In this document: positions 22,306 to 30,220 of the stretch, piece after piece
Layout of the letters: the number at the start of each line of letters is the position of its first letter
Numbering within the stretch: the first letter of the stretch is position 1
Virus record (IMG/VR): IMGVR_UViG_3300046616_000314
Location: 124,001-188,000 of that record
Direction: 5' to 3' (one strand)
DNA: 64,000 nt
From: a virus
The notes under the pieces: model-generated
The model's input: only the letters and a program-made list of their open reading frames with translations
Database searches by the model: none
Told to the model about the DNA's origin: nothing
Translations under genes and position numbers: made by a program

Positions 22306-22916
22306 TGTCAGTCGATATCGTCTACAAAATCCGAGACAAGACCACGGGTCTGTACTGGGGCGGTCCCAAGCTCCAATGCACGGATCAAGTTGGAACACGC
22401 TTTGCGCGTTGGTCGATGGTCGAACAGGTCGTCAATGATATGTATCGTCTTCACGGCGGCTTCCCTGAAAATTGGGAAATCCTGACGGTCAAACTCAAAG
22501 AAGAAATTGAATTCATTCGCGACCACAAGCAAATTTCGATCACACATATGATCGAACAAATCTTGATGAAACGGTCTGCCGAATTTGGACTAAACTCGCA
22601 CGTTATGGATTCGTTGCTGACAAGCGGATCGTTCATGAAGCTTCGGCGCAATCAAGTTCTGAAGCGGTGGACGCACGTGTTTTATGTGCCGATCTCTCGC
22701 TATTCGAACGTTCAGATTCGTGCAGAATTGTCCAAGAAATTCGGTGACATTGAAGGTCACATGACCATCAAGGACAATCGCTGGGTCTTCACGGACAATG
22801 CAGAGATCGCTTCGACTGCGGTTATGATGGGCTTGACGGAAGTCTGTATTGACATCAATAACTTACGCGGTTGGTTGGCGGAAAAAATTGGTTGTGAGCC
22901 TGAAGCGATATGGTAA
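22305..22916 (+). CDS. Two-part protein B (203 aa)
   Basis: TGATG start. N-terminal module: VYKIRDKTTGLYWGGPKLQ with GTRFARWSMVEQVVNDMY; this pattern occurs in short proteins of many phages. The C-terminal half has HVFYVPISRYSNVQIRAEL and a tail-like DNAEIASTAVMMGL. Paralogue of the genes before and after. Function unknown. Confidence 0.77.
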   Translation: MSVDIVYKIRDKTTGLYWGGPKLQCTDQVGTRFARWSMVEQVVNDMYRLHGGFPENWEILTVKLKEEIEFIRDHKQISITHMIEQILMKRSAEFGLNSHVMDSLLTSGSFMKLRRNQVLKRWTHVFYVPISRYSNVQIRAELSKKFGDIEGHMTIKDNRWVFTDNAEIASTAVMMGLTEVCIDINNLRGWLAEKIGCEPEAIW

Positions 22917-23515
22917 CGAGAACAACGACGGGCTATCGCCTTCGCGCCCCTGATGGAAAATTTTATAAAAAAGGTTCGTATAATCTTGGCGAGCCTTGGT
23001 TCGATAAGATCGGTTCGCGGTTCGCGAACCTGAATGCGATGAATACTGCCTGGGTCATCTATTTGGATGAAGCCAAAAAAACAGATACGCCCGAGAAATA
23101 TCCGCAACTGACTCCGATTGAAGTCAAGACGGTTTCGGTCATCAAAGAGCGGGAGTTGTCTGCAACGAAACCAACGACCGATCTTGCTATGCAATTTCGT
23201 TCTGTGTTCCGCTACGACACTGAGGCTTGGCATTTCCTGCGCCAGTGTTGCCGCAAGAACCTTGAGCCTGTCTACGTCATTCGTATTGGCGGTCTCATTT
23301 CCGAAACTTCGGACTTTTTGCAAGTTTTGGAAACGAACCTTACGATTAAAATTTCGCCCCTTGCGAAATACATGAAGGATAATCAGTTTGATTACAACGC
23401 GGATCGGATAGTTGCCGTATTTTCGGAAGCTGATTTAGCTTTCATTAAGATGAAAATCCCCAAGAGACTTACCCTCATCGGGTGTGATCTTAGAACCATG
23501 ACAGAATTTGCTTGA
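22910..23515 (+). CDS. Two-part protein C (201 aa)
   Basis: 7-nt overlap. N-terminal module: YRLRAPDGKFYKKGSYNLG with IGSRFANLNAMNTAWVIYLD. C-terminal: VYVIRIGGLISETSDFLQVL and, near the end, AVFSEADLAFIKMKIP, the best tail match of the three. Suggests fusion of a common phage module to a family-type domain. Function unknown. Confidence 0.77.
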   Translation: MVTRTTTGYRLRAPDGKFYKKGSYNLGEPWFDKIGSRFANLNAMNTAWVIYLDEAKKTDTPEKYPQLTPIEVKTVSVIKERELSATKPTTDLAMQFRSVFRYDTEAWHFLRQCCRKNLEPVYVIRIGGLISETSDFLQVLETNLTIKISPLAKYMKDNQFDYNADRIVAVFSEADLAFIKMKIPKRLTLIGCDLRTMTEFA

Positions 23516-23539
23516 CAACGGGAGAATCTATAGTAATGT
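23512..23539 (+). promoter_or_regulatory. Promoter of the 23581 gene pair
   Basis: TTGACA (23512-23517), 16 nt, TAATGT (23534-23539); leader of about 35 nt with GGAG before the ATG at 23581. Confidence 0.55.
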
Positions 23540-23580
23540 TCGGACATAGATCGAAACAACATTCTTTCGGAGATAAAACC

Positions 23581-23724
23581 ATGCCGAACACCGCCGCTGG
23601 TCGTCAGCAAGCCTATCTCAAGTCGCAATCGGTCGATGATCTGAAGGCGGGCATTCGCAGCCTGCAACCGGGCGAAATGCGTTCGATCTTGGAAGACGAA
23701 CTGCAACGCCGCCTGAACCCCTAA
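23581..23724 (+). CDS. Small hypothetical protein (47 aa)
   Basis: MPNTAAGRQQAYLKSQSVDD then helical to RRLNP. Strong GGAG site 11 nt upstream of ATG. It ends TAATG into the ATPase gene, so translation is coupled; it may be a partner or regulator of that ATPase. No family recognised. Confidence 0.72.
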   Translation: MPNTAAGRQQAYLKSQSVDDLKAGIRSLQPGEMRSILEDELQRRLNP

Positions 23725-24458
23725 TGTTTATCAAGGGGCTCCGCTGTACGGGATTTAATAGTTGGTTCAGCACCGACATTAAATTCACGAAGAATACCTG
23801 CATCATTGGAATGAATGGTGCAGGTAAGACAACGGTCCTGAACCTGCTTGCCGGTGTCATGGGGACACCGAACGCCAATGAATTGATTGAAGGGCGTCCG
23901 ATCACGTCTTGTGAAATCGACTTCATTGACGACGATGGCAATGAACGTACTTTCTCTATGAAGAACAAAAATCAGTTCGACATGGATGAGATCACCGAAT
24001 TCAAAAAGACCCTGTACAACAAGGTGAGTTTCATTCTCACCAGTGACACATTCGATGACTACTTCGTTGGTCGTCGGGCTGATGGCGTTGAGAACTTTCA
24101 ACGAATGCAGCAAATTTTGGAAGGCATGGACCACATGCATTTCAATAACCAGAACACACGTATCGAAGGGAAGACCTACCAGGGCTTCGTATCCGAGACC
24201 GGGGCGCAACGTTATTTGCTGCACCTGTTTATGCGAATGCCCCCTGAGACTGGCGTTCCCATTCTGGTTGATGGTCCCGAACGCCATCTGCATCCTTCGA
24301 CGCAACGCACGCTAATGGAAACCATTCGTCACGTCGAACAGTTTATCTTTACATGCCATAGCCCGTTCATGCTGTCGGAATCGCGCCAGGGGCGTGAAGG
24401 TAGAAGCACGATCATCGATCTGGCAACGGGAAAATCGTCTGATTTTTTTGACGATTAA
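23724..24458 (+). CDS. ABC/RecF-type AAA ATPase with changed Walker B (244 aa)
   Basis: Walker A GMNGAGKT (residues 29-36); Walker B and D-loop near residue 190 as ILVDGPERHLHP; an H-loop-like FTCHSPFML near 215. The usual family sequence is D-E-P-E-x-H-L-H-P, so the catalytic glutamate position is glycine here. There is no Toprim or other fused nuclease. Such stand-alone ATPases occur in phages and defence systems. It may bind but poorly hydrolyse ATP. It ends just before the tRNA promoter. Confidence 0.75.
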   Translation: MFIKGLRCTGFNSWFSTDIKFTKNTCIIGMNGAGKTTVLNLLAGVMGTPNANELIEGRPITSCEIDFIDDDGNERTFSMKNKNQFDMDEITEFKKTLYNKVSFILTSDTFDDYFVGRRADGVENFQRMQQILEGMDHMHFNNQNTRIEGKTYQGFVSETGAQRYLLHLFMRMPPETGVPILVDGPERHLHPSTQRTLMETIRHVEQFIFTCHSPFMLSESRQGREGRSTIIDLATGKSSDFFDD

Positions 24459-24477
24459 ATTTATTTTCGGATTTATG

Positions 24478-24506
24478 TTGACAAGCTCGTCGCAGTTTGC
24501 TAAATA
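24478..24506 (+). promoter_or_regulatory. Promoter of the tRNA cluster
   Basis: TTGACA (24478-24483), 17 nt, TAAATA (24501-24506), followed after 6 nt by an ATG at 24513. GCTAAATA also fits alphaproteobacterial -10 boxes. Confidence 0.65.
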
Positions 24507-24512
24507 TAGATT

Positions 24513-24629
24513 ATGAAAAACGCATCGACCCTTTTCGCAACTGTTGCCCCGGCTTTCGCCGGTCGCGGCTTTGTGCGCGGTGGCTCGGAGGAACGTGAAG
24601 GTTCCGCCGGGTTGCTTGGTCGCGTTTAA
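24513..24629 (+). CDS. Possible leaderless 38-residue peptide
   Basis: Begins MKNASTLFATVAPAFAGRGF and ends GLLGRV. There is no Shine-Dalgarno, but the ATG sits 6 nt after the -10 box as in other leaderless genes here. The same bases form strong hairpins, so the reading frame may be chance. Low certainty. Confidence 0.3.
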   Translation: MKNASTLFATVAPAFAGRGFVRGGSEEREGSAGLLGRV

Positions 24630-24690
24630 CTAGACCATCCTTAAATTAAGGGCAACCCGGCGATCCAGTGGACAACCACTGGACCAAATT
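24520..24690 (+). ncRNA. Structured RNA leader before the tRNA cluster
   Basis: The region folds well on inspection: CCGGC-TTTC-GCCGG; GGAAC...GTTCC; a 9-bp stem GCCGGGTTG (24608-24616) with CAACCCGGC (24655-24663) enclosing GGTC/GACC and CCTTAA/TTAAGG hairpins; then TCCAGTGG-ACAA-CCACTGGA. I do not recognise a known RNA. It could be a processed leader, a small regulatory RNA or a processing signal. Confidence 0.45.
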
Positions 24691-24697
24691 GCCATGC

Positions 24698-24774
24698 GCG
24701 CCCTTCGTCTAACTGGACTAGGACCCTCGACTTTCAATCGGGTAATGCGGATTCGAATTCCGTAGGGCGTACCA
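24698..24774 (+). tRNA. tRNA-Glu (UUC), copy 1
   Basis: 77 nt with CCA. Acceptor GCGCCCT/AGGGCGT, anticodon stem CTCGA/TCGGG, loop CTTTCAA (anticodon UUC), T-stem GCGGA/TCCGT. The 5' third is close to bacterial tRNA-Glu. Confidence 0.85.
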
Positions 24775-24794
24775 ACCTTTATTAGGTACATGAT

Positions 24795-24869
24795 GCGGCT
24801 ATAGCTCAGAGGTAGAGCGTCTGCTTGCCATGCAGAAGGTCGTGGGTTCGATCCCCACTAGCCGCTCCA
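24795..24869 (+). tRNA. tRNA-Gly (GCC)
   Basis: 75 nt with CCA. Acceptor GCGGCTA/TAGCCGC, anticodon stem TCTGC/GCAGA, loop TTGCCAT (GCC), T-stem GTGGG/CCCAC. Confidence 0.92.
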
Positions 24870-24893
24870 TCACCCTAATAAATGTTCCTGTGT

Positions 24894-24968
24894 GGAGCAT
24901 TCGTCTATCGGTTAGGACGCCAGAATTTCACTCTGGAAAGAGGGGTTCGATTCCCCTATGCTCTTCCA
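24894..24968 (+). tRNA. tRNA-Glu (UUC), copy 2
   Basis: 75 nt with CCA. Acceptor GGAGCAT/ATGCTCT, anticodon stem CCAGA/TCTGG, loop ATTTCAC (UUC), T-stem AGGGG/CCCCT. Same anticodon as copy 1 but a different body, so not a simple duplicate. Confidence 0.88.
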
Positions 24969-24976
24969 AAAAATTA

Positions 24977-25004
24977 TTGTCAAATATAATTTCCATGATA
25001 CAAG
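24977..25004 (+). promoter_or_regulatory. Promoter, leaderless arrangement
   Basis: TTGTCA (24977-24982), 16 nt, TACAAG (24999-25004), 6 nt to the ATG at 25011. Confidence 0.55.
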
Positions 25005-25010
25005 TATAGC

Positions 25011-25394
25011 ATGGAAACCAAGTCCTACATCATTGATGCATTTGTAACCAGGGATAACACCTTCTGGGGATCGCTCACCACGACAATTAAGCGTCCGATG
25101 GACGGATGGGAATGCTTGCCTGGACATGCGCCGTACAACGCCTACTGCATGTTTTGGGGCAGACGAGACCAAACGAAAATTAACCTAAAACAGGTTCCTT
25201 ACACCAAGCGTCATCGCACTCTTCACGTAAAACATCGTGACGGATTTTTGAGTGTCAATGGCGTAACTCCCCTGCACCCGCAAAACGATGCCGTGCTGTT
25301 CGATCAGATGCGGGCGACTATTCCTGTCTGGTATCCTGAATTCATGGATCGCCTGGACGAAATGATGATCATGTTTTTGCTGAAGGAAAGCTGA
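25011..25394 (+). CDS. Hypothetical protein, possible WGR-like fold (127 aa)
   Basis: METKSYIIDAFVTRDNTFWG start; then NAYCMFWGRRDQTKINLKQ, in which W-G-R after a strand recalls WGR domains. It shares Y-x-x-F-W-G with the protein at 27520. Ends DEMMIMFLLKES, which could be a diverged family tail. Assignment is tentative. Confidence 0.6.
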   Translation: METKSYIIDAFVTRDNTFWGSLTTTIKRPMDGWECLPGHAPYNAYCMFWGRRDQTKINLKQVPYTKRHRTLHVKHRDGFLSVNGVTPLHPQNDAVLFDQMRATIPVWYPEFMDRLDEMMIMFLLKES

Positions 25395-25395
25395 A

Positions 25396-25605
25396 ATGGC
25401 TAAGCTGGAAATTGGTTCGCGCGTCGTTATGGTCAACCACAAGGGCGATGATCGCGCCATCGACTATGGCGAAGACAAACTGGAAATCGGCATGACCGGG
25501 ACCATCACCGGCAAGGACACCGATGACTTTGAGTGGGTCGCCAAAATCGATCAAGACAATGGTCGGGAATATGGCTTCTATCGCGGTGAACTGAAGCTTA
25601 TCTAA
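25396..25605 (+). CDS. Small SH3/KOW-like barrel protein (69 aa)
   Basis: MAKLEIGSRVVMVNHKGDDR ... EIGMTGTITGKDTDDF ... WVAKIDQDNGREYGFYRGEL: short strands with G-x-x-G-x-I turns typical of SH3-like beta-barrels. Follows the upstream gene by 1 nt with GGAAAGCTGAA before the ATG. Such proteins often bind nucleic acid or protein. Function unknown. Confidence 0.65.
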   Translation: MAKLEIGSRVVMVNHKGDDRAIDYGEDKLEIGMTGTITGKDTDDFEWVAKIDQDNGREYGFYRGELKLI

Positions 25606-25613
25606 GTATTCGC

Positions 25614-25641
25614 TTGACGAATGCTTGAAAGGGGTTATACT
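25614..25641 (+). promoter_or_regulatory. Promoter of the 25680 operon
   Basis: TTGACG (25614-25619), 16 nt, TATACT (25636-25641); good match at both boxes. Confidence 0.7.
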
Positions 25642-25679
25642 CGTAACATAATCATTTGATTCTTTGTTGGAGATACGTC

Positions 25680-26282
25680 TTGGAAGATTACAATGAATGG
25701 TTCCAGTGGGCGGTGACGCAGAAAGTGCATCCCGACGTGCTGGGCTATATCCAAGTCTTCAAGAACGAATTGTCGCTGTATGACGACGGTCGTAACACGA
25801 TCACGCCGAGGGCGTGGGTTCGTATCTCGGACATGCTTTACGCCAACACCGAGGAAGACATTCTGAGAGCCGCTATGCGAGTCATCGGCGGCGCCGATGC
25901 CCAAAGCCTTGACCGGTTTCTCTACTATCGGACCATCTTGACTGGTATCTCGCCGGTTGATTCCATTCTGTCGGGAAATGCCACGGTCGAGACGGCGAAG
26001 ACTACGACCGAGCGAATGGCTGCGATTACCATGGCGTACTCTTCGTCTGTGGCGGCGTGCTATGAACTTGCTGCGCGTGCCGAACAAGGTGTTACCGACG
26101 AATGGTATCAAGCCGCTGATAATTTCATTCAGTATTTGGTGACGACCGAAGTCGTTGAACTTCAGGTTGATATTTTGAAGCAAGCTATCGTCGTGTACAA
26201 ACTCCCGTTTTCCACGGCTAAGATGCCAGTGTTTGCCAAATACACCAAAGATATGCGTCGTATGGTTTTGGAGGATTGTTAA
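25680..26282 (+). CDS. Stand-alone MoxR-type C-terminal domain-like protein, TTG start (200 aa)
   Basis: TTG 25680 has GGAG 7 nt upstream; an earlier TTG at 25656 has none. EDYNEWFQWAVTQKVHPDVL then NTITPRAWVRISDML resembles the helical lid after the AAA+ core of phage MoxR-like ATPases (pattern W-A...H-P-x-V...P-R-x-W). No Walker motifs are present, so the ATPase part, if any, is elsewhere. It could be a regulator that copies the lid. The rest is helical. Confidence 0.55.
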   Translation: MEDYNEWFQWAVTQKVHPDVLGYIQVFKNELSLYDDGRNTITPRAWVRISDMLYANTEEDILRAAMRVIGGADAQSLDRFLYYRTILTGISPVDSILSGNATVETAKTTTERMAAITMAYSSSVAACYELAARAEQGVTDEWYQAADNFIQYLVTTEVVELQVDILKQAIVVYKLPFSTAKMPVFAKYTKDMRRMVLEDC

Positions 26283-26752
26283 TGATCGATATCGTCACCG
26301 AAATGCGTCGCTGCTATGAGCAATTCCAAGGTCAGCGGACGCTCGAAAATTTCGATATGTTCGAAAGCCTCGCGGAGAACTTTAGCGTGATCGCCGAACA
26401 CGCGGCACGTGAAGCCATGGATGGGCGGATGCGTAGCGTCAGCGTTTCGAAGGCTTCGGTCCAACCTCTGACCACCGACAAGGAATATGGCAAGGGCGTC
26501 AATGTCCACTATTCGGTGGATGCCAAGTACGGCTTCCTGCTGTCGGACCCCTACACCTATCAAGCCGGGGCGATGGGTCCGATGTTCAGGAGCTTCACGG
26601 ACATCCTGCGCAAGCGGATGGAAGCTCTGTACGGCAAGTACGCGAAGGTGTATGTTCAACACAATTACGGCGGGCGCAAGAAGAACTTCACTTTCTTGGT
26701 GACGGTGAAGTGCTACCCGTCGATGTATTCGCGCGAAGAGGAAGCCGCCTGA
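26282..26752 (+). CDS. Hypothetical protein (156 aa)
   Basis: TAATG start. Helical first half (IDIVTEMRRCYEQFQGQRTL); second half of strands (YGKGVNVHYSVDAKYGFLL; KNFTFLVTVKCYP). Ends with acidic REEEAA. Middle gene of a three-gene operon. No family recognised. Confidence 0.72.
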   Translation: MIDIVTEMRRCYEQFQGQRTLENFDMFESLAENFSVIAEHAAREAMDGRMRSVSVSKASVQPLTTDKEYGKGVNVHYSVDAKYGFLLSDPYTYQAGAMGPMFRSFTDILRKRMEALYGKYAKVYVQHNYGGRKKNFTFLVTVKCYPSMYSREEEAA

Positions 26753-27510
26753 TGAACGACCCCGTTCAATTCGAACGCGACTATAATACCGCTGTTGATC
26801 TTCAGCGGTATCGCGAAAGCATCATGCACGGCATCTATTCGGCTATTCAGACGAGCCTTGGTGTCGCGTTCGCAACGAACGATATTTCGAAGCTGCTGTA
26901 TCGTTATCTTGAACCGCACAAGACTCAAGAAGGCACGATTCGCATTCGCGAATTCCATGTCCCGGTCAAGGTGATCACCGATGCCTGTGACTATCTGGGC
27001 ATGGATTTGAACGTTCCTCAATCGCGTCAAGACTATGAAAACGCTAGTGAAGTTCTAGAAAAGGTTATGGTGTGCGGTAAGTCGAATGCCGAATTGGCGG
27101 CTTTCCCCGGCTACTACCAACCGAAGATCATCGATCCGGCTGAATATGAAATCCGTGCGCTGTCGATGGCAATGCATACGACCGTTGTCCGAATCAACAT
27201 CGAAGAAAAAGAAACCGAAGACTTTCCGATTCGTGTCCCGAAGGTTCTTCGGAAGCTGTACGATGCTTTCCTGATCCATCCCGACGTGATCGAGTACGGC
27301 AACCAGTATCGGATTTATAATAAAGCTCGCAAGCGCGACATTTATTATTTCCGCAACAATCCCGCCGTCGATGCTTTCTCGGAAGAATTGATCGCGTTGA
27401 TCAAGTCCAAGCAAGATGCGGAAACTGAAGCGAAGACCAATGCCGAACGCATTAAGCGTCAAGAAACTTACTTGATGCTGAAGGCAGAATTCGAGCCCGA
27501 AACCCTCTAG
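26752..27510 (+). CDS. Hypothetical protein (252 aa)
   Basis: TGATG start. Helical N-terminus (MNDPVQFERDYNTAVDLQRY); middle HVPVKVITDACDYLGMDL; strand-rich part TTVVRINIEEKETEDFPIRV; C-terminal charged helix (KSKQDAETEAKTNAERIK). Third gene of the operon begun at 25680. No family recognised. Confidence 0.74.
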   Translation: MNDPVQFERDYNTAVDLQRYRESIMHGIYSAIQTSLGVAFATNDISKLLYRYLEPHKTQEGTIRIREFHVPVKVITDACDYLGMDLNVPQSRQDYENASEVLEKVMVCGKSNAELAAFPGYYQPKIIDPAEYEIRALSMAMHTTVVRINIEEKETEDFPIRVPKVLRKLYDAFLIHPDVIEYGNQYRIYNKARKRDIYYFRNNPAVDAFSEELIALIKSKQDAETEAKTNAERIKRQETYLMLKAEFEPETL

Positions 27511-27519
27511 GAGATAATC

Positions 27520-27840
27520 ATGTCCGATTCGCCTGCTTATCGCCTGGGATTCTTTGGGCTCTGCGTCGAAGACAACCACAACAAGGTGTGGGGTTGGATT
27601 GTATCAACGAGCGGAAATCGTTATTACATTTTTTGGGGCAAGGCTGGCGCCAAGAAACTAAGTATGGCGGAACGCAACGTTGGGCAAATTAATAACCTAG
27701 TGCGCGAGAAACAATCGCTAGGTCGTAAGAACGGAACCTACGTCGCGGTTCATAAAGACCATGTTGAGCAAGCCTATCCCAATTTCTGGGAACAGCTTGA
27801 AGAACAATTCTGCTTCATGAGGCTGAAGGCTAAGATTTAG
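27520..27840 (+). CDS. WGR-like small protein (106 aa)
   Basis: AGGAG 7 nt before ATG. VWGWIVSTSGNRYYIFWGKA followed by GAKKLSMAERN fits the strand-W-G-(K/R)-x-G pattern of WGR domains, which in PARPs bind nucleic acid ends. The last residues FCFMRLKAKI could be a remnant of the family tail. It overlaps the convergent large gene by 11 nt. Tentative. Confidence 0.55.
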   Translation: MSDSPAYRLGFFGLCVEDNHNKVWGWIVSTSGNRYYIFWGKAGAKKLSMAERNVGQINNLVREKQSLGRKNGTYVAVHKDHVEQAYPNFWEQLEEQFCFMRLKAKI

Positions 27841-30217
27841 TCCGCGAGAGATTGGTCTTCAGAGCCGTAGGCAAACGCAGTTCCAATTCAGCGATAACAT
27901 CCTTGAGAGCTTGGCGTTGCGTATTGGATAGGTTCGGAGCAATGTTCAAGATTTTTTGACGAGCCGCCGAACTATCTAGATAGCTAGATTCGGTTGTCAT
28001 CATTTCCTTGAATTCATTACCTTCCATTACGCCATAGTACCAAACGGTCGATGACCATGCTGGCTTGATAGCAGCATGGAAGACCTGTAGCCCGGCATAA
28101 TGACCCATGGGCGTAGCGACTTCACTGATAGTTTTTCCGGTCTTGTGCGTGCTCTCGTTTCGGATAAGCCCAAATACCTCAAGGTCACTCGTTTGGAGAT
28201 TGCTCCCTAGTTTCAATTTGTGTTGCTTTACGAATTTAAGCAAATCAAAATTGCCTGCTTCTAACGCATCTTCAAGACGACGTTCAGCGGCGTCATGATA
28301 TGATGATGACTTGAAACGATTCTTTTGAGTTTTGAATCGTTGATAACGACTTACTGTACCGCTGACCGAAGTGATTTCATCTTTGTCATTCACAATGACA
28401 AGCCACGCCAGATCACTCCAACGCTCGATTTTACCAACGCGGTCTGGGGCTTCGCCATTTAGTGCGAGCGTTATATAATACGACTTTGGAGCATCCTCGC
28501 CAGGGCTAGGAATTTTCCAAATTGGATCGTTGCCAAGTTTGCCGAGGCTTTCGCTAAACTCTTGGAAGGGCTTCCACTCGCCATTGACGAAAGTGACACC
28601 TAGTGTTTCTGGCATATGAACAGCCCAACTTTCACAGAAGAAATGTTGATCATTAAAATAATCAGCGATTTCTTTTGCATATTTTGTGAACAATGCGGGG
28701 TCGCCGTTTGGCTTTTTCATTGCCGAAATCTTATTGTTATTGACTTCGGTCAGAGGCATAGTCTCGCCATCGATGGTGATAGAAACGGCATCACCTTCGC
28801 GCTGAATGGAAATATCTCCATACTGTTTAGCAAACGACTCACCCTTGGATGCAACAGAGATACCTAGATAATTAGCGATCTCTTCCATGTTCATGCGACC
28901 ATTGCCGCGAACGCGCTTGTCGGTTGATGCCTTCTTGAAAATGTTTTGAACTTGATCGACTTGGACCGGGCGAGCGCGTTGCTTCGACCAGAATTCATCC
29001 ATGAAAGCAAACACTTTATCCATGTAGCTTTTCTTGGTGTTGAAGCTGAACGTTTTCTCGTTGGCGGCTTCCAACGACTTGACCAACAGTTGCGCGGTTT
29101 TCTGAGACATTTCCTCAGTGAACGGTAGCTTGAAGCGATCAGCGATAGCTTTGATACGCTCAATTTTTTGAGCCAGCTTCGGACCATATTCTTTTTCGTA
29201 GCTGTATTCGTCGCCACGATGCGGCTCCACATTTTTGAAACGCTCTGCCATATCGGCGGCGATTTCAGTGAATGAAGCCGTATTGTCGTACTGAACTTTG
29301 ATCGGCTTGAAGCCTGGACCTTGAAGCGTGACCGCCATCTTTGAAGCCGTGGATTCAGTATTTTCGCGATGCTTGCGCATGAACGAGTAATCCTTGTCTA
29401 GGATAACGACGATCTTGCGCTTAGCAGCGGTGTAATAAGTTGTCTCGTGTTCGCCACCAACCGCATTCGAAGACACGAGGCGGTCGCCAATAGCTTTGGC
29501 GATCATGGCGGGGAGGCGTTGTAGTTGTTCGGTGTGATCAGCCGAGCCGATCTCAGCTTGCGTTGCCGCGCGATTTCGTAGTTCAAATACGTCGATCACC
29601 TTGAAAGCAGAACGCTTCATGAAGACAATTTGTTCGGGTTCGGCGCGATAGATAATAGCTTCATGTTCTGATCGCGATTTGTCCTCTAGCGCATCGATTC
29701 CTGCTTTCAGGAAGAACGCCGTTTGGGTCGCGTTGTCGTGTTTAACCTTTTGACCGACCTGGGTATAGGACTGCACAACGGCAAAGAACGCTTTTGCGAT
29801 GATATTGCCTTGTTGGAACTGACCCACACGTTGGATCATGTTCATTTTTTTCTCAGGATCGGCAATGCCCATCTTGGTCAGAATCGAGATAGCGGTGTCT
29901 TTGGTCAGGTCGTTGAGAACGAGCTTATGAGCCGACGTGTCTTGGATGACGCGCAGATAGCGGGTCTGTTGTCCGTACTGAATGTCGGCGGGGTGATTAA
30001 GAACGTATTCCAGCGGATAGGCGTACAAGCCCGCCGGGTCCGAGTGATTGGGAACCGGAGAGAAATTACGATCCAGAGTGTTACCGGCGTGATCGCCAAA
30101 ATTCACATATAAATCTTGGCGATGAGCCAAGGGCATATACTTCTTGCGGAAAGCTTCGAACGTCTTCGGAAAGAAGTCCGCAGCGTGAATTTCATTGAGG
30201 ATTTCGTATGCGCGCAT
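27830..30217 (-). CDS. Large capsid-targeted protein with YAYPL/EPxQ domain (795 aa)
   Basis: N-terminus MRAYEILNE-IHAAD is tag-like with a protease site after L-N-E. The first 210 residues (AGLYAYPLEYVLNH, then RAEPEQIVFMKRSAF) share a domain with the 459-aa protein at 60714. Later parts are helical with a region around residue 520 (ADYFNDQHFFCESWAVHMP) and a charged C-terminus. A late promoter lies 4 nt before the ATG. Inference: an internal head protein injected with DNA. The Y-x-Y-P-L and E-P-x-Q elements could be part of an ART-like fold, but I cannot show this. Confidence 0.7.
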   Translation of the reverse strand: MRAYEILNEIHAADFFPKTFEAFRKKYMPLAHRQDLYVNFGDHAGNTLDRNFSPVPNHSDPAGLYAYPLEYVLNHPADIQYGQQTRYLRVIQDTSAHKLVLNDLTKDTAISILTKMGIADPEKKMNMIQRVGQFQQGNIIAKAFFAVVQSYTQVGQKVKHDNATQTAFFLKAGIDALEDKSRSEHEAIIYRAEPEQIVFMKRSAFKVIDVFELRNRAATQAEIGSADHTEQLQRLPAMIAKAIGDRLVSSNAVGGEHETTYYTAAKRKIVVILDKDYSFMRKHRENTESTASKMAVTLQGPGFKPIKVQYDNTASFTEIAADMAERFKNVEPHRGDEYSYEKEYGPKLAQKIERIKAIADRFKLPFTEEMSQKTAQLLVKSLEAANEKTFSFNTKKSYMDKVFAFMDEFWSKQRARPVQVDQVQNIFKKASTDKRVRGNGRMNMEEIANYLGISVASKGESFAKQYGDISIQREGDAVSITIDGETMPLTEVNNNKISAMKKPNGDPALFTKYAKEIADYFNDQHFFCESWAVHMPETLGVTFVNGEWKPFQEFSESLGKLGNDPIWKIPSPGEDAPKSYYITLALNGEAPDRVGKIERWSDLAWLVIVNDKDEITSVSGTVSRYQRFKTQKNRFKSSSYHDAAERRLEDALEAGNFDLLKFVKQHKLKLGSNLQTSDLEVFGLIRNESTHKTGKTISEVATPMGHYAGLQVFHAAIKPAWSSTVWYYGVMEGNEFKEMMTTESSYLDSSAARQKILNIAPNLSNTQRQALKDVIAELELRLPTALKTNLSRTKS

Positions 30218-30220
30218 TCT

